The translations under genes and the position numbers were made by a program. The notes beneath the pieces are model-generated. The model worked only from the letters and a program-made list of their open reading frames with translations, was not told the origin of the DNA and ran no database searches. A stretch of 64,000 nucleotides of DNA from assembly GCF_019977195.1 (NCBI RefSeq), contig NZ_AP024643.1:2108001-2172000 (forward strand). Reading direction: 5' to 3'. Positions 53,220 through 63,180 of this stretch are shown here, one piece after another. Each line of letters begins with the position of its first letter. The stretch's first letter is position 1. The stretch comes from Arthrobacter sp. StoSoilA2. GTDB lineage: Bacteria; Actinomycetota; Actinomycetes; Actinomycetales; Micrococcaceae.

Positions 53220-54349
53220 AGAATGCGTGGGCGGTGATTTCGTTCATGCGCCTCGTCGGGGCGGCAGGAAGCTATTGCTCTGGTGCTTGTGCTTCTTGTG
53301 ATTTGGGTCTTTCGCATGGTTTGTTGCCGTCTCTCTCTTGAATCGCGACGAGAAGTTGACAGCGAAGCGCGAGCGGACACCCCAATCGACAGGCAGGGCA
53401 TCACGCGCAGTAGCCAATCCAGCGGTGAGAGTATGGCGGCTGCCGGCAGACCGCCTGGGGACATGCGGTCGTGCGCGTTGTCAGTCTTCCCTTTCCGCCC
53501 GCACCGCATCCGCATCGTGCAGGTCGGGCGGATGCTTTTCCTGTTTCGTCGATTTGCGGCGGTAAAGGCGTGGGCGACTTGTCTCGTGACTCCCAGGGCT
53601 TCGCCGGTCTGTGCCTGTGTCTCGCCGGCCTCACCAGCGGATTCCATAACGCACCGGCCCCTGCCCGTGAGCTGCTCGGCTTTCGCGTTCGCAGGCACAG
53701 CTTCCCGTGCTGCGGCTTCCGATCCCTCCGCGAGAAATTAGCTGGGAGCGCGCACCTGGTCGCTGCCCGTCGTGGCGACTTCGCGCAAGGCATCGCCGCG
53801 GTTAACGTCTTTCCACACCTTGAGCAACTCATGGACCGCCGCTTAGGGCTTGCTCACGAGGAGATCACGATCGCCGGCGTGTCGGGAAGGACACCTAGTT
53901 CCCCGCGGCATGGGCGAGTCCCGTTGCCTCGAGTGGTCCCTCTACAGAACGCATAAGGATGATGCGGTCACCTGAATTGAGGTGGGGATGGGTCGGGGAG
54001 GCAGCCAGTCGATTTCCAAGGGTAAGGCGTGACTTGGCGATGGACCAGCCAGCCAGCCTAATGCCGGAATGCAAGGCCCGCTCCGCCTTAAGTAACGGCA
54101 CTTCTTTCGAAGGACGATTCCCGGGACGTCAATTGAGACCGTATCCTATTAAAATACTTTTTCTCGAGCACAGAGACTTTTTGGACGCGACCCGAAGTGG
54201 CAGTGTCGGGTCCGTGAGGGACCCCTCGTGTCCTTGACTTCCAGTTGTGGAAAAATGAAAGCCTGTAGCAGCGATGCCTCTCCGGTTACTACCAATACCC
54301 GGAGCGGTTGCCGCATTTGCGACGAAGACGACGCAGAGAGGTGCCAACG
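53220..54349. other. Long gap before AraC gene
   Basis: 1,130 bp with overlapping Arg/Pro/Ala-rich frames on both strands and no recognised motif. On the minus strand near 53820-53560 a frame with one stop (KVWKDVNRGDALREVATTG) looks protein-like and may be a decayed gene. AT-richer DNA at 54135-54175 could hold the AraC promoter. Confidence 0.3.
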
Positions 54350-55450
54350 ATGAACGCTGTCTTTTCTGTAGTAGGGGCCCCCGCCCCACCGATTGTAGGG
54401 TCCGATCCGGAAGCTGAAGGTGCCCTTGGAACCATCGCTGCTTCCCGGGTGCACTGGGATCACCTGCGGACTGCGCTTGGCCTCCGTGTCATGGCCGATT
54501 TCGCGGTCGCGTCCGGTTATTCACGTGAAGCGGTTCTCGTGTCAACCGGGTTGCTTCCAGAGGAACTGGACCGGCGCGATACCTTGGTAACCGCCAGCCA
54601 GGAGATTGCCGCCACACGGAATCTCCTCGCTTTGTTTAAGAACAGGCCTGGTCTAGGGCTGGAGGTTGGGCGGGAGTTCCATCTGACGACGTACGGGCTA
54701 TTCGGGTTCGCCCTGCTGAGCAGTCCCCGGACGGTCGACATGCTGCGGACGGCAATGCGTCTGATGGGGCTAACGTTCGCGTTTCCCGACTTTCAAGCTG
54801 AAATCACACCGGACGGCCGGTTTTCCACCCGCCTCAGCGGGCAGGGAGTCCCTGAGGATGTTAGGCGCTTCCTCGTCGAACGTGATCTTGCTGCCACGCT
54901 GAACATGCACACCGAAGTTTTCGGGGGTAACTCTGCGGGGATTCCTATACTTTCGGTGCACTCCGAATTCCCCGCGACCTACAGCGATCCGCTCTGCGGC
55001 GTCCCAGTCGAGTTCGGCGCCCCCGAAACCGCAATCGTTTTCGAGCGGGAGTACCTAACTCAGGCACTCCCACAAGCATGCCCCGAGACCGCACGGGAAA
55101 GTATTGCTCAGTGCGAGAGGATACTCAGCGAAAGGTTGGGCCGCCCCGGGACCGCCGGGGCTGTCCGAGCCAGACTGGGAAGGCTGGGTGGGCGCGAGGA
55201 TGGCATTGCGGCCGCTGCACGCGAGCTAAACATGACCGAACGCACCCTGCGACGGAAGTTGACCTCGGAAGGTGTCAGCTATCGCCAGATCGTAGATGAA
55301 GTTCGCGCAGCTCTAGCCGAAGAGCTGCTGATGGTGCAACAGCTGACAGCAACCGAAACAGCGTATCGACTGGGTTTCAGCGACCTTTCGAGCTTCTTAC
55401 GGGCCCAACGACGCTGGGCCGAGACCCTCCCGCGATTCCGCCGCTACTGA
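54350..55450 (+). CDS. AraC-family transcriptional regulator
   Basis: 366-residue regulator with an N-terminal arabinose-binding-like (OruR/ArgR-type) domain (about 25-215) and a C-terminal AraC double helix-turn-helix (about 270-366): GIAAAARELNMTERTLRRKL and ATETAYRLGFSDLSSFLRA. ATG at 54350 has GAGAGG upstream. It is convergent with BVMO 3 and is the likely activator of the BVMO 3-esterase-ALDH genes. Confidence 0.9.
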   Translation: MNAVFSVVGAPAPPIVGSDPEAEGALGTIAASRVHWDHLRTALGLRVMADFAVASGYSREAVLVSTGLLPEELDRRDTLVTASQEIAATRNLLALFKNRPGLGLEVGREFHLTTYGLFGFALLSSPRTVDMLRTAMRLMGLTFAFPDFQAEITPDGRFSTRLSGQGVPEDVRRFLVERDLAATLNMHTEVFGGNSAGIPILSVHSEFPATYSDPLCGVPVEFGAPETAIVFEREYLTQALPQACPETARESIAQCERILSERLGRPGTAGAVRARLGRLGGREDGIAAAARELNMTERTLRRKLTSEGVSYRQIVDEVRAALAEELLMVQQLTATETAYRLGFSDLSSFLRAQRRWAETLPRFRRY

Positions 55451-55536
55451 ACCGCCCCGAGGCGGCCCTCGGTCACTACATGACAACCGAGCACCCAGGT
55501 CGTTGAGACGTCCTGGAGGCTCGGTTGACAAGTTGT

Positions 55537-57117
55537 TCAGGCCAGCTCGAAGCCGTGATAGTTCGAGACCGCTACGCCGTTTCCGATCTGCCTGTAGGTT
55601 CCCACTCCACCGACGAATGGCATGAACACTCGTGGCTTTCCGGGGATGTTAGCGCCCAAGTACCAGGAGTTGGCCTGTGGCATCAATGTCAGGGCGGCCA
55701 GGTCGTTGGTGGTGTTTACCCAGTTGTCTTCAACCCCAGGGTCCGCCTCCATCCGCGTCAGTCCATGCTCCCGCAGGTGCTCCAGGGCACTGGTAATCCA
55801 GTCCACATGATATTCAATTGAGGTGAGCATGTTTGAGAACACCGAAGGGCTCTGGGGGCCTGTCATTATGAACAGGTTAGGGAAGCCGGCCGACATAAGG
55901 CCCAGGTATGTCCGCGGTCCGTGGGCCCACTTCTCACGCAGGGTGGTTGCGCCGTTTCGAATCTCCATCTTGTTCAGCGCGCCCGTCATCGCGTCGAAAC
56001 CGGTCGCCATGATGATGACGTCGAAATCATACGCGGCTTCGCCTGTGACTATTCCGGACTTGGTGAACCGATGAATGGGGTGCTCTGTGACGTCTACTAG
56101 GGATACGTTGTCCCTGTTGTAGACCTCGTAGTACCCCGTATCCACGCACATTCTTTTACTGGAGATGGGGTACCGGGGTGACAGCTTCTCAGCCAGTTGG
56201 GGATCTTTAATTTTGTTCCGGATCTGGCTGCGGACGTACTCGGCTGCAAACTCGTTGGCCTGCGGGTCAGTCAGGGTGTCCTTGAAACCGAACGTGAAAC
56301 ACAGGCCACCTTCGGCCCATCGCTGGCCGAGTTCCCTCTCGACCTCTCCAGGTTCGGTCTCAACTGTTCTGCGTGTGCCTTCGTTGCACGCGACGCCGCT
56401 GAGAGTAGTGCGGCTGTACTCGCGGATTTCGCGGTATCGGGCCTTCGCTTGCTTGTTGCGCTCTTCGTTGGGTCCGTTGTGGGCTGGCACGGCGTAAACC
56501 GGGGTGCGCTGGAAGACGGTGAGCTGTTTTACGACCGGAGCTATAGCGGTGATCGTCTGCAGACCGGACGAGCCTGTTCCTATGACCGCGACCTTTTTTC
56601 CGGTCAGGTCGACGCCTTCGTGGGGCCAGTTGGACGTCCAGTAGAGTTCACCGCGGAAGTCGTCCATTGCCTCGAACCTGGGCTGGGAGGGAACGGAAAG
56701 ACATCCGGTCGCCGAGATGACGTACTGTGCCGTCCGTGGTATGCCGTCGTCGCTTACCACTGTCCACTGGTTAGCGGTTTCGTCCCATTGCATCCCCTGG
56801 ACGCGCGTCCCGAACGTTATGTCGCTGCGCAAGTCGTAACGCTCCGCCACATGCTGGATATAGGAGAGGATTTCCGGCTGGGAGGCGTACCGTTCACTCC
56901 AGTTCCATTCCTGTTCCAGCTCGGGGTCAAAGGAATAGGAATATTCAATGGACTGGACATCGCAGCGCGCCCCGGGGTAGCGGTTCCAGTACCAGGTCCC
57001 GCCAACATCCTCGCCCGCTTCGATGACGTGGGCGTTGAAGCCGAGCTGGCGCAGCCGGTGTAGCTGGTACAGGCCGGAAAAACCTGCACCTATGATGAGG
57101 ACGTCGTGGTCAGACAT
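55537..57117 (-). CDS. Baeyer-Villiger monooxygenase (BVMO 3), altered fingerprint
   Basis: 526-residue type I BVMO: GAGFSG at 10-15, second Rossmann GTGSSG near 181, and the conserved ATGFDAMTG near 370. The fingerprint reads FRGELYWTSNWP (154-165): Trp replaces the usual His at position 160. C-terminal SWYLGANIPGKPRVFMPFVG is typical of cyclic-ketone BVMOs. ATG at 57117 has AAGGAG upstream and overlaps the end of the esterase gene by 8 bp. Product would be hydrolysed by the esterase. Confidence 0.92.
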   Translation of the reverse strand: MSDHDVLIIGAGFSGLYQLHRLRQLGFNAHVIEAGEDVGGTWYWNRYPGARCDVQSIEYSYSFDPELEQEWNWSERYASQPEILSYIQHVAERYDLRSDITFGTRVQGMQWDETANQWTVVSDDGIPRTAQYVISATGCLSVPSQPRFEAMDDFRGELYWTSNWPHEGVDLTGKKVAVIGTGSSGLQTITAIAPVVKQLTVFQRTPVYAVPAHNGPNEERNKQAKARYREIREYSRTTLSGVACNEGTRRTVETEPGEVERELGQRWAEGGLCFTFGFKDTLTDPQANEFAAEYVRSQIRNKIKDPQLAEKLSPRYPISSKRMCVDTGYYEVYNRDNVSLVDVTEHPIHRFTKSGIVTGEAAYDFDVIIMATGFDAMTGALNKMEIRNGATTLREKWAHGPRTYLGLMSAGFPNLFIMTGPQSPSVFSNMLTSIEYHVDWITSALEHLREHGLTRMEADPGVEDNWVNTTNDLAALTLMPQANSWYLGANIPGKPRVFMPFVGGVGTYRQIGNGVAVSNYHGFELA

Positions 57118-58066
57118 TGATCAGGCTCCTTGGGTTGAATGAGGCAACGAAATTGTTGACGTGGTCTGCCACGAGGCGCATGCCCTCGTCGGATCCTGGC
57201 AGGATGTTGGCCATTTGGAAGAATGCATGCATTTGGCCTTCCGCTTCTTCGAGCGTGACGGATACACCAGCGTCCTCGAGGGCCTTCGCGTACGCGACGC
57301 CTTCGTCGTGCAAGGGGTCGTATTCGGCTACGTATATCAGCGCCGGCGGCAGCCCCTTCAAAGTCTCTGCGCGGAGCGGGGAAGCATCAGGATGCTTACG
57401 GGCTTCCTCGTCGGCAAGGTAATGCTCCCAGAACCAAATCATTGTGTCCCTGCTGAGCATCAGCTGGTTCTCCGGCGCCAAGTACGAGGCCCTGTTGAAG
57501 TCGCAATCGGTTACCGGGTAGACCAGGACCTGGTAATCGATCTTCGGTCCCTTGTCCCGGGCCCACTGCGTCACTACAGCCGCGATAGCCCCTCCGGCAC
57601 TATCCCCGGCAACGATAAGCGGAACCCCCTGAGGTGCCAGCTCGCCTGCTTGCTCAGCCACCCACGTCAACGCGGCAAAGCTGTCCTCAATCGCAGTGGG
57701 GAAAGGAAATTCGGGTGCTTTCCGGTAGTTGACAAGCACCACCGTCGACTGGGTCATGTTCACAAGCCGGCGGCCAAGGTAGTCGTACTGCAGATCGATG
57801 TCACCAAGGACCCAGCCACCACCGTGGAAATACACGATGATCGCCTGCGATTCGCCAGCCGGCTGAAGTACGCGGGTCCGGAAAGTGCCGCCCTTGCCAT
57901 CAAGCTTCACGTTGCGGACAGCGCCGACTTCCGGTCCCGGCCCGGTCAACCCGGACATAATTGGGCCGCTCATTCGGGCGATCGCAGGAGTGGACTCGTG
58001 GATTGCAGGGCCTCCCCCCGTGGCGAACTGCGCCAACAGGGCTTGCGAAGCTGGTTCTAACGGCAT
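57110..58066 (-). CDS. HSL-family esterase
   Basis: 318-residue alpha/beta hydrolase of the hormone-sensitive-lipase family: HGGGW (81-85) oxyanion motif, GDSAGG with Ser156, Asp250 in YVAEYDPLHDE, His280 in GQMHAFF. It cleaves short to medium acyl esters. It overlaps BVMO 3 by 8 bp, so it should hydrolyse the BVMO 3 ester to an alcohol and an acid. The aldehyde dehydrogenase lies upstream on the same strand. Confidence 0.93.
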   Translation of the reverse strand: MPLEPASQALLAQFATGGGPAIHESTPAIARMSGPIMSGLTGPGPEVGAVRNVKLDGKGGTFRTRVLQPAGESQAIIVYFHGGGWVLGDIDLQYDYLGRRLVNMTQSTVVLVNYRKAPEFPFPTAIEDSFAALTWVAEQAGELAPQGVPLIVAGDSAGGAIAAVVTQWARDKGPKIDYQVLVYPVTDCDFNRASYLAPENQLMLSRDTMIWFWEHYLADEEARKHPDASPLRAETLKGLPPALIYVAEYDPLHDEGVAYAKALEDAGVSVTLEEAEGQMHAFFQMANILPGSDEGMRLVADHVNNFVASFNPRSLINV

Positions 58067-58213
58067 GACCTTTTCCTCATCAATCTTGGATTTGAAGGTG
58101 ACATATAGGCAGCCACCTGCATGGTGTGGAGCGAGCGTTCCGCTCGCGCGATCCGAAGGGTAGTTCCCCTGGCAGGCTCCGGTCCGGTGCCGCCGCCCTG
58201 AGCAGGGGAGTTT

Positions 58214-59632
58214 CTAGTCCTGGATGGCTTTGATCTCGAGGAACTCCTCGAGGCCGAAAAGACCAGCCTCCCGGCCAACGCCCGACTGCTTGTACCCACC
58301 GAACGGCGCGTTCGGATCAAAAGGACTGCCATTGACAGAAACCTGACCGGCTTTGATCCGTCGGGCGAAGGAACGTGCCCGGGCCGGATCGCCAGCCCAC
58401 ACCGCCCCGGCCAGCCCATAGACGCTGTCATTGGCAATCCGGGCAGCATCATCCTCATCGTCGTACGGCTCGATCACCAGAACCGGTCCGAAGATCTCCT
58501 CACGGTGAATGACCATGGACGGATCGACATCAGCAAAGACCGTGGGCTCAACGTAGGCCCCCCGGTCGCCCTCAGGCCGGCCGGTGCCACCGCCAGCGAC
58601 CAAGCGGGCACCCTCAGCCTTGCCCTGCGTGATGTAATCCAGAACCCGTCGTTGCTGCCTCGCGGACGACAAGGGGCCAAGGACGGTATTCTCGTCGGAG
58701 GGGTCGCCCATTGTGTAGCCAGCCAGGGCCGCGGTCACGAGCGATTCGACCTCTGCTTGCTTTTCCCGCGGAACAACGAGGCGGGTCAGCGCCGAACATG
58801 TCTGCCCGGAGTTCATCATCGCGTTCTGCACCGCGGCGGGGATCGCCTTTGTAAAGTCGGCGTCTTCAAGAACCACAGTAGGGCTCTTGCCACCGAGCTC
58901 CAGGGCAACGCGCTTGACCGTTGGCGCTGCCAGTTCGGCGACGCGCCGACCCGCCCCGGTCGATCCAGTGAAAGTAACCATCGCAATGTCCGGATGCCCC
59001 GCTATGGCTTCACCGACCACCGGACCGGTGCCAAACACAACGTTGACCACGCCCGGAGGCAACCCCACCGAATCAAAGATGTCGACCAGTGCAATGGTGC
59101 TCAGAGGAGCAACCTCACTCGGCTTAAGAACGACGGTGTTACCCGCGGCAAGAGCATAGGCCACCTTGCAGGCGACGAGAAAGAGCGGATAGTTCCACGG
59201 GGTGATTGCGCCTACCACACCAAACGGCTCGCGCACTATCGTGGACGGTCCCTGCCGGTGCTCGAACTCGAAATCGGAAACGATCTGCGCCGCGCTACCG
59301 AAACTGTGGATCGGCAGAGGAAGCTGCGCCGCGCGGGCAAAGCCAATAGGTGATCCCATCTCCTTGGAAATGATTTGGGCGATCTCCTCCAGCCGCTCGG
59401 TAAGCCCCTGGGACACGCCCTCAAGCAGTTTGGCGCGGACCGCAACAGGCGTCTCGGACCAGCCGGGCCCGGCAGCGGCCGCCGCAGCCACCGCTGCATC
59501 AACATCCGCAGCCGTCCCCGCCACGACACGTGCAATCTCCTCCCCAGTAGCCGGATTGACCACGGGAATGAACTCAGTACTCGTCGACGGGCGCCACCCG
59601 CCATTGATGTAATGCTTGTCGTAAAAAGTCAT
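58214..59632 (-). CDS. NAD(P)-dependent aldehyde dehydrogenase
   Basis: 472-residue aldehyde dehydrogenase. PWNYPL (145-150), KPSE (170-173), FTGSTGAG (221-228), catalytic Glu245 in ALELGGKSP and Cys279 in NSGQTCSAL are all present. It oxidises an aldehyde to the acid, probably after alcohol oxidation of the esterase product. About 200 bp upstream lies a 28-bp element also found before the alcohol dehydrogenase at 63181, so the two steps look co-regulated. Confidence 0.94.
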   Translation of the reverse strand: MTFYDKHYINGGWRPSTSTEFIPVVNPATGEEIARVVAGTAADVDAAVAAAAAAGPGWSETPVAVRAKLLEGVSQGLTERLEEIAQIISKEMGSPIGFARAAQLPLPIHSFGSAAQIVSDFEFEHRQGPSTIVREPFGVVGAITPWNYPLFLVACKVAYALAAGNTVVLKPSEVAPLSTIALVDIFDSVGLPPGVVNVVFGTGPVVGEAIAGHPDIAMVTFTGSTGAGRRVAELAAPTVKRVALELGGKSPTVVLEDADFTKAIPAAVQNAMMNSGQTCSALTRLVVPREKQAEVESLVTAALAGYTMGDPSDENTVLGPLSSARQQRRVLDYITQGKAEGARLVAGGGTGRPEGDRGAYVEPTVFADVDPSMVIHREEIFGPVLVIEPYDDEDDAARIANDSVYGLAGAVWAGDPARARSFARRIKAGQVSVNGSPFDPNAPFGGYKQSGVGREAGLFGLEEFLEIKAIQD

Positions 59633-60490
59633 ATCAGCTACTCGCTTCTTCGAGAGTCGGTGGGCAGTGCGCTAAGTAGTCCGCACTGGGTGTAGAAGGA
59701 ACGAGGCCCAGCACGCGACATTCCTCTGGAAGGCGGTCGCCGGCTGCCATTGCCACAGTGTGATCGCCCACGATTGGACCTCTAATTCCGTGTGATCCAC
59801 GTTACTAATCGATAAAACGATCAGGAATGGTCAGGGCGGACATTATGTTGGCCGTTCCGGCCAAGGGGTTACTACCAACGCTGGACCTCTTCCTTGGCGT
59901 CGCAAACTCTCAGCGGACCGGCAAACGGCCCGCGATAGGGTGTCCGCTGCTGGATACCGGTCCGGTCAAAGCCGCCCGGGCGCCCGGGCCGCCCGGCGGC
60001 AGGCAAGGTGGGTCTGGCAGTGGCGGATGACTTCTTTCTGGAAGACGTCTTGTAGCCGTGGGCGGTCTGCACGTCCAGTTGTCCAAGGAGAGCGGCGCCA
60101 GTGTGGATCGGCAGGCTGGGACTGTCAGGGCGTCCCTCGGTTTGCACGCACCGTCCCGGGGGTTGATCACCTCAGCGCGTAGGCCGATGATGTAGGAACA
60201 GAAACGGCTGTGGTTCAATCGTGATGGGGTCGCACGGGTCAAACGGGTCGCCAGCAGCACGCCCTGCCGATTCCGGGTGAGGCGGCCAATGATGGTGGCG
60301 AGTACATGGAACAGCCTGGCGGTCATCGTGAGCTCGCGCTTACGGTCGGTCTTGATGGAGCGGCCACCAGATGGGCCAAGACTTCATGATGGGCCGGGCG
60401 TATTGGCGGAACCCAAAGCAGTAGCCGCGCGCACCAGCCCCGAACCTTCTGATTGACCTACCGCTGAGGGTCGGCGTCAGCGTGAGGGCT
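59633..60490. other. Control region and gap upstream of aldehyde dehydrogenase
   Basis: 858 bp. It holds the shared 28-bp element at 59836-59863. The rest has Arg/Pro-rich frames; a minus-strand stretch near 60326-60210 (MTARLFHVLATIIGRLTRNR) looks protein-like but is unrecognised. Confidence 0.4.
59836..59863 (-). promoter_or_regulatory. Shared 28-bp element, ALDH copy
   Basis: On the minus strand it reads TGGCCGGAACGGCCAACAT, two bases, then TGTCCGC. It contains the inverted pair TTGGCC/GGCCAA. It lies 204 bp upstream of the aldehyde dehydrogenase start, oriented toward it, and matches 26 of 28 bases with 62991-63018. Confidence 0.75.
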
Positions 60491-62659
60491 TTATTGATCG
60501 TCCGTCGTCAACCTCGCCAACTCCTGCTCCAAGAGCTCGGTATACCATGGCCGGTGTCCCCTATGAAATTCTATTCCTTCAGGCAATCCCCGAACGGAAG
60601 GCTCGGAGCCTTTTATGTCGATAGTTATCCGGCCTGTGGCCATGGGTGCATTGCTAATATGCAGGTCACCGTAGGATGCCGGGAGGACCGGGTCCATCCA
60701 AAAGCCGCCTCGGGGTATGTGGGCGTCGTATCGCATCAGACTTGTCATCAACAGTAGGGGTGTTGTCGCCGCCCAGGCCTGAGGGGAGCACGCCGTCGGA
60801 TACGGCACAGGCTCGGGAACATGGTCACGGCTGAAGCCGCAGAACAATTCGGGCAGCCTGCCATTGGCGTAATCAGCCGCCTCCAACAGGGCCGTGGCGA
60901 TTCGCTGGGCCTCTTCAACATAGCCACAGCGCAGCAGTCCAGCCACGATGAGCGCGTTGTCGTGCGGCCAGACCGAACCGTTGTGGTAACTCGCGGGGTT
61001 GTAGGCACCCATGTCACTGGCCAGGGTCCGAACGCCCCATCCGCTGAACATCTCGGGAGACATCAGCCGTTCGACTACCAACGGTACTTTGTCCTCATCG
61101 AGGATTCCATGCCACAGGCATTGCCCCATGTTCGAGGCGCATGCGTCAACAGGCCTTTTATTGCCGTCCAAGGCGATGGCGAAGTAGCCACGGTCAGGGA
61201 GCCAGAACTGTTCGTTGAATCGTCTCTTCAACTCGGCAGCTTTGTCATTAAGTCGGGCAGCCAAAGCGGTATCGCCGTCGTCGTAGGCCATCCATGCCCG
61301 CGAAACGAATGCGGTGTATACATAGGCTTGAACCTCGCAGAGTGCAATAGGAGGCTCTGCCATTGTTCCATCAGCAAAGTTGATCCCGTCCCACGAGTCC
61401 TTCCAACCCTGGTTGACGAGGCCCTGCTCATTCAACCGCTGGTACTCTACGAACCCGTCGCCGTCCTTGTCCCCGTAGTCCCGGATCCAGTCCAGTGCCC
61501 GGTCGGCGTGGGGCAGGAGCGCAGCGATGGTGTCCTTGGCAAAGCCCCAGCGGCTGACAGATCCTAGCGCCAGCACGAACAGCGGGGTGGCGTCGACGCT
61601 GCCGTAGTAAACGGATTTACCGCCCAACGCGAGGCCGCTAGAGACCCCAAGTCTGACTTCGTGCAGGATCTTGCCAGGTTCCTCCTCACTTATCGGGTCC
61701 ACGACGCTGCCCTGGCGGTCCGCGAGTGTCTGCAAGGTGCCGAGGGCCAAAGAGGGGTCCACCGCCAGGGCCATTTGCGAAGCCCAAAGTGAGTCGCGGC
61801 CGAACAACGTCATAAACCATGGTGCGCCTGCTGCCACCACAACGCGTTCGGGGTGGGCGGGGTCCGTAATGCGGAGGGCACCGAGGTCGTCGTAGCTGCG
61901 CTGCAGGGTCCGTTCAATGGAATGGTTTCCCATGTGGACCTTGGGGATCTTGGCTACCCATTCCTGGCGACGCCGGTCACTCTGGGACACCTCATCTGCG
62001 GGGGGCTGTATGAAGGATGTCGCGGGGATGGCACCACGTTCGTCCCTGGGTCCCACGCTGAGAAGCGTGCTCCACACTCCGTGCGGAGGGACGACAGCCC
62101 GATACTTTAGACCGTTTGCCGTGATGTCGGCGCCGCTTCCCTTGACAACGACGCACTTCAGGACCTCGCGCCAAACGCCTGTGATGGTTAGGGAGTGGCT
62201 GTTGTATTGGCGGGATTGGTCCCAGTGACGCTGGACGCGTGCTTCTTTCACTTCAAAAAGGTCTGCGAAATCCGATTCAACGGTGAGGGCAACAAGGCAT
62301 TCGGCGGCTTCCGACGAGTAGTTCCTGATCGTGATCTTCTCAAGGATCCCGGCGCCTACTTCCCGCAGGCGCTCCACGATCAAAGGGGTGTCTGCGTACC
62401 CGTTTGATTGGGGAACACGGCCAATAAACAAGGCCCGGTAGGGTTCCTTCATCGCCGCAGTCAGCGGCTCCAGAGACCGGCCGTTCACTGCCAGATTCCA
62501 GCGTGACAGAATCCGAGTGTCCTCGTGGAATACCCCGTGAGGATGTTCGGGAGAGATGTCCCCATTTGCAAAGGAAATGCAGAAAGACGAACCCTCCACC
62601 AGGGTAACGGTGCCGGAACCCACTGGCCCGGCCGCCGTGTCAGCATTCCAACCGGCCAT
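60491..62659 (-). CDS. Glycogen-debranching-like glycosidase
   Basis: 722-residue protein of the amylo-alpha-1,6-glucosidase type. Residues about 15-205 are a GDE_N-type beta domain (GVFHEDTRILSRWNLAVNGR); residues about 230-680 form the (alpha/alpha)6 barrel with WFMTLFGRDSLWASQMAL, DSWDGINFADGTMAEPPIAL and YHNGSVWPHDNALI, which hold the probable acid residues. No signal peptide is seen. It likely acts on alpha-glucosidic oligosaccharides in the cytoplasm. It has no obvious link to the ketone genes. Confidence 0.88.
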   Translation of the reverse strand: MAGWNADTAAGPVGSGTVTLVEGSSFCISFANGDISPEHPHGVFHEDTRILSRWNLAVNGRSLEPLTAAMKEPYRALFIGRVPQSNGYADTPLIVERLREVGAGILEKITIRNYSSEAAECLVALTVESDFADLFEVKEARVQRHWDQSRQYNSHSLTITGVWREVLKCVVVKGSGADITANGLKYRAVVPPHGVWSTLLSVGPRDERGAIPATSFIQPPADEVSQSDRRRQEWVAKIPKVHMGNHSIERTLQRSYDDLGALRITDPAHPERVVVAAGAPWFMTLFGRDSLWASQMALAVDPSLALGTLQTLADRQGSVVDPISEEEPGKILHEVRLGVSSGLALGGKSVYYGSVDATPLFVLALGSVSRWGFAKDTIAALLPHADRALDWIRDYGDKDGDGFVEYQRLNEQGLVNQGWKDSWDGINFADGTMAEPPIALCEVQAYVYTAFVSRAWMAYDDGDTALAARLNDKAAELKRRFNEQFWLPDRGYFAIALDGNKRPVDACASNMGQCLWHGILDEDKVPLVVERLMSPEMFSGWGVRTLASDMGAYNPASYHNGSVWPHDNALIVAGLLRCGYVEEAQRIATALLEAADYANGRLPELFCGFSRDHVPEPVPYPTACSPQAWAATTPLLLMTSLMRYDAHIPRGGFWMDPVLPASYGDLHISNAPMATGRITIDIKGSEPSVRGLPEGIEFHRGHRPWYTELLEQELARLTTDDQ

Positions 62660-63180
62660 CCCGACTCCTTCGTGCCAAAGACATGCGCAGCACTATCGGG
62701 ATTTCAAGGTCCCGTCGATGCCGCCCTATCCCAACGAATTGACCATACGCTTGTCCTGGGCTTGATGAAAGATACGGAGCGGCACAGGCACTTCCCTGGC
62801 TGTTGCGCAGTGTATGTACCAACAGCCCCTCCCGGTCAAAACTGCGGTGGCGGAGTCATCCGCGCACCGCAGATAACTATTTCGACCCTTTAATCATCTA
62901 GTACACAGGTCTAAGGACTGGGTGTACTTAGAGGTCGTCATTGCAGACAGTCGCCAACACCGAGGCATGGTCTCGGACTGCACAGGATTGTGGCCGGAAC
63001 GGCCAACATCCTGTCCGCTCTAAACATTCCGCATCGTCTGGTCGCTCAGTAACGTGAGTCACATCCAAGAACTCCACGCAACATCGTGGTGCTCAGGCCA
63101 CTGCATCACACCTCGTCATCGCCTCCCAGGACTGCGGTGCTCCCGGTTGTGTCCCTTCTTCCATCGAAATGAGATCATCT
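62660..63180. promoter_or_regulatory. Divergent region between glycosidase and alcohol dehydrogenase
   Basis: 521 bp with no supported gene. It contains the shared 28-bp element at 62991-63018, 162 bp before the alcohol dehydrogenase ATG. Confidence 0.5.
62991..63018 (+). promoter_or_regulatory. Shared 28-bp element, ADH copy
   Basis: TGGCCGGAACGGCCAACAT, two bases, then TGTCCGC; same orientation relative to the downstream gene as the copy at 59836-59863. The end TGTCCG is also the half-site of the repeat at 41702-41727. Confidence 0.75.

Noticed and set aside
53283..53956. Overlapping plus-strand frames of 150-160 codons before the AraC gene
   Set aside because: Low-complexity Arg/Ser/Pro composition, several equally long frames on both strands, no start context.
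59910..60326. Minus-strand frame as a transposase
   Set aside because: A short stretch looks protein-like but no catalytic motif or terminal repeats could be found.
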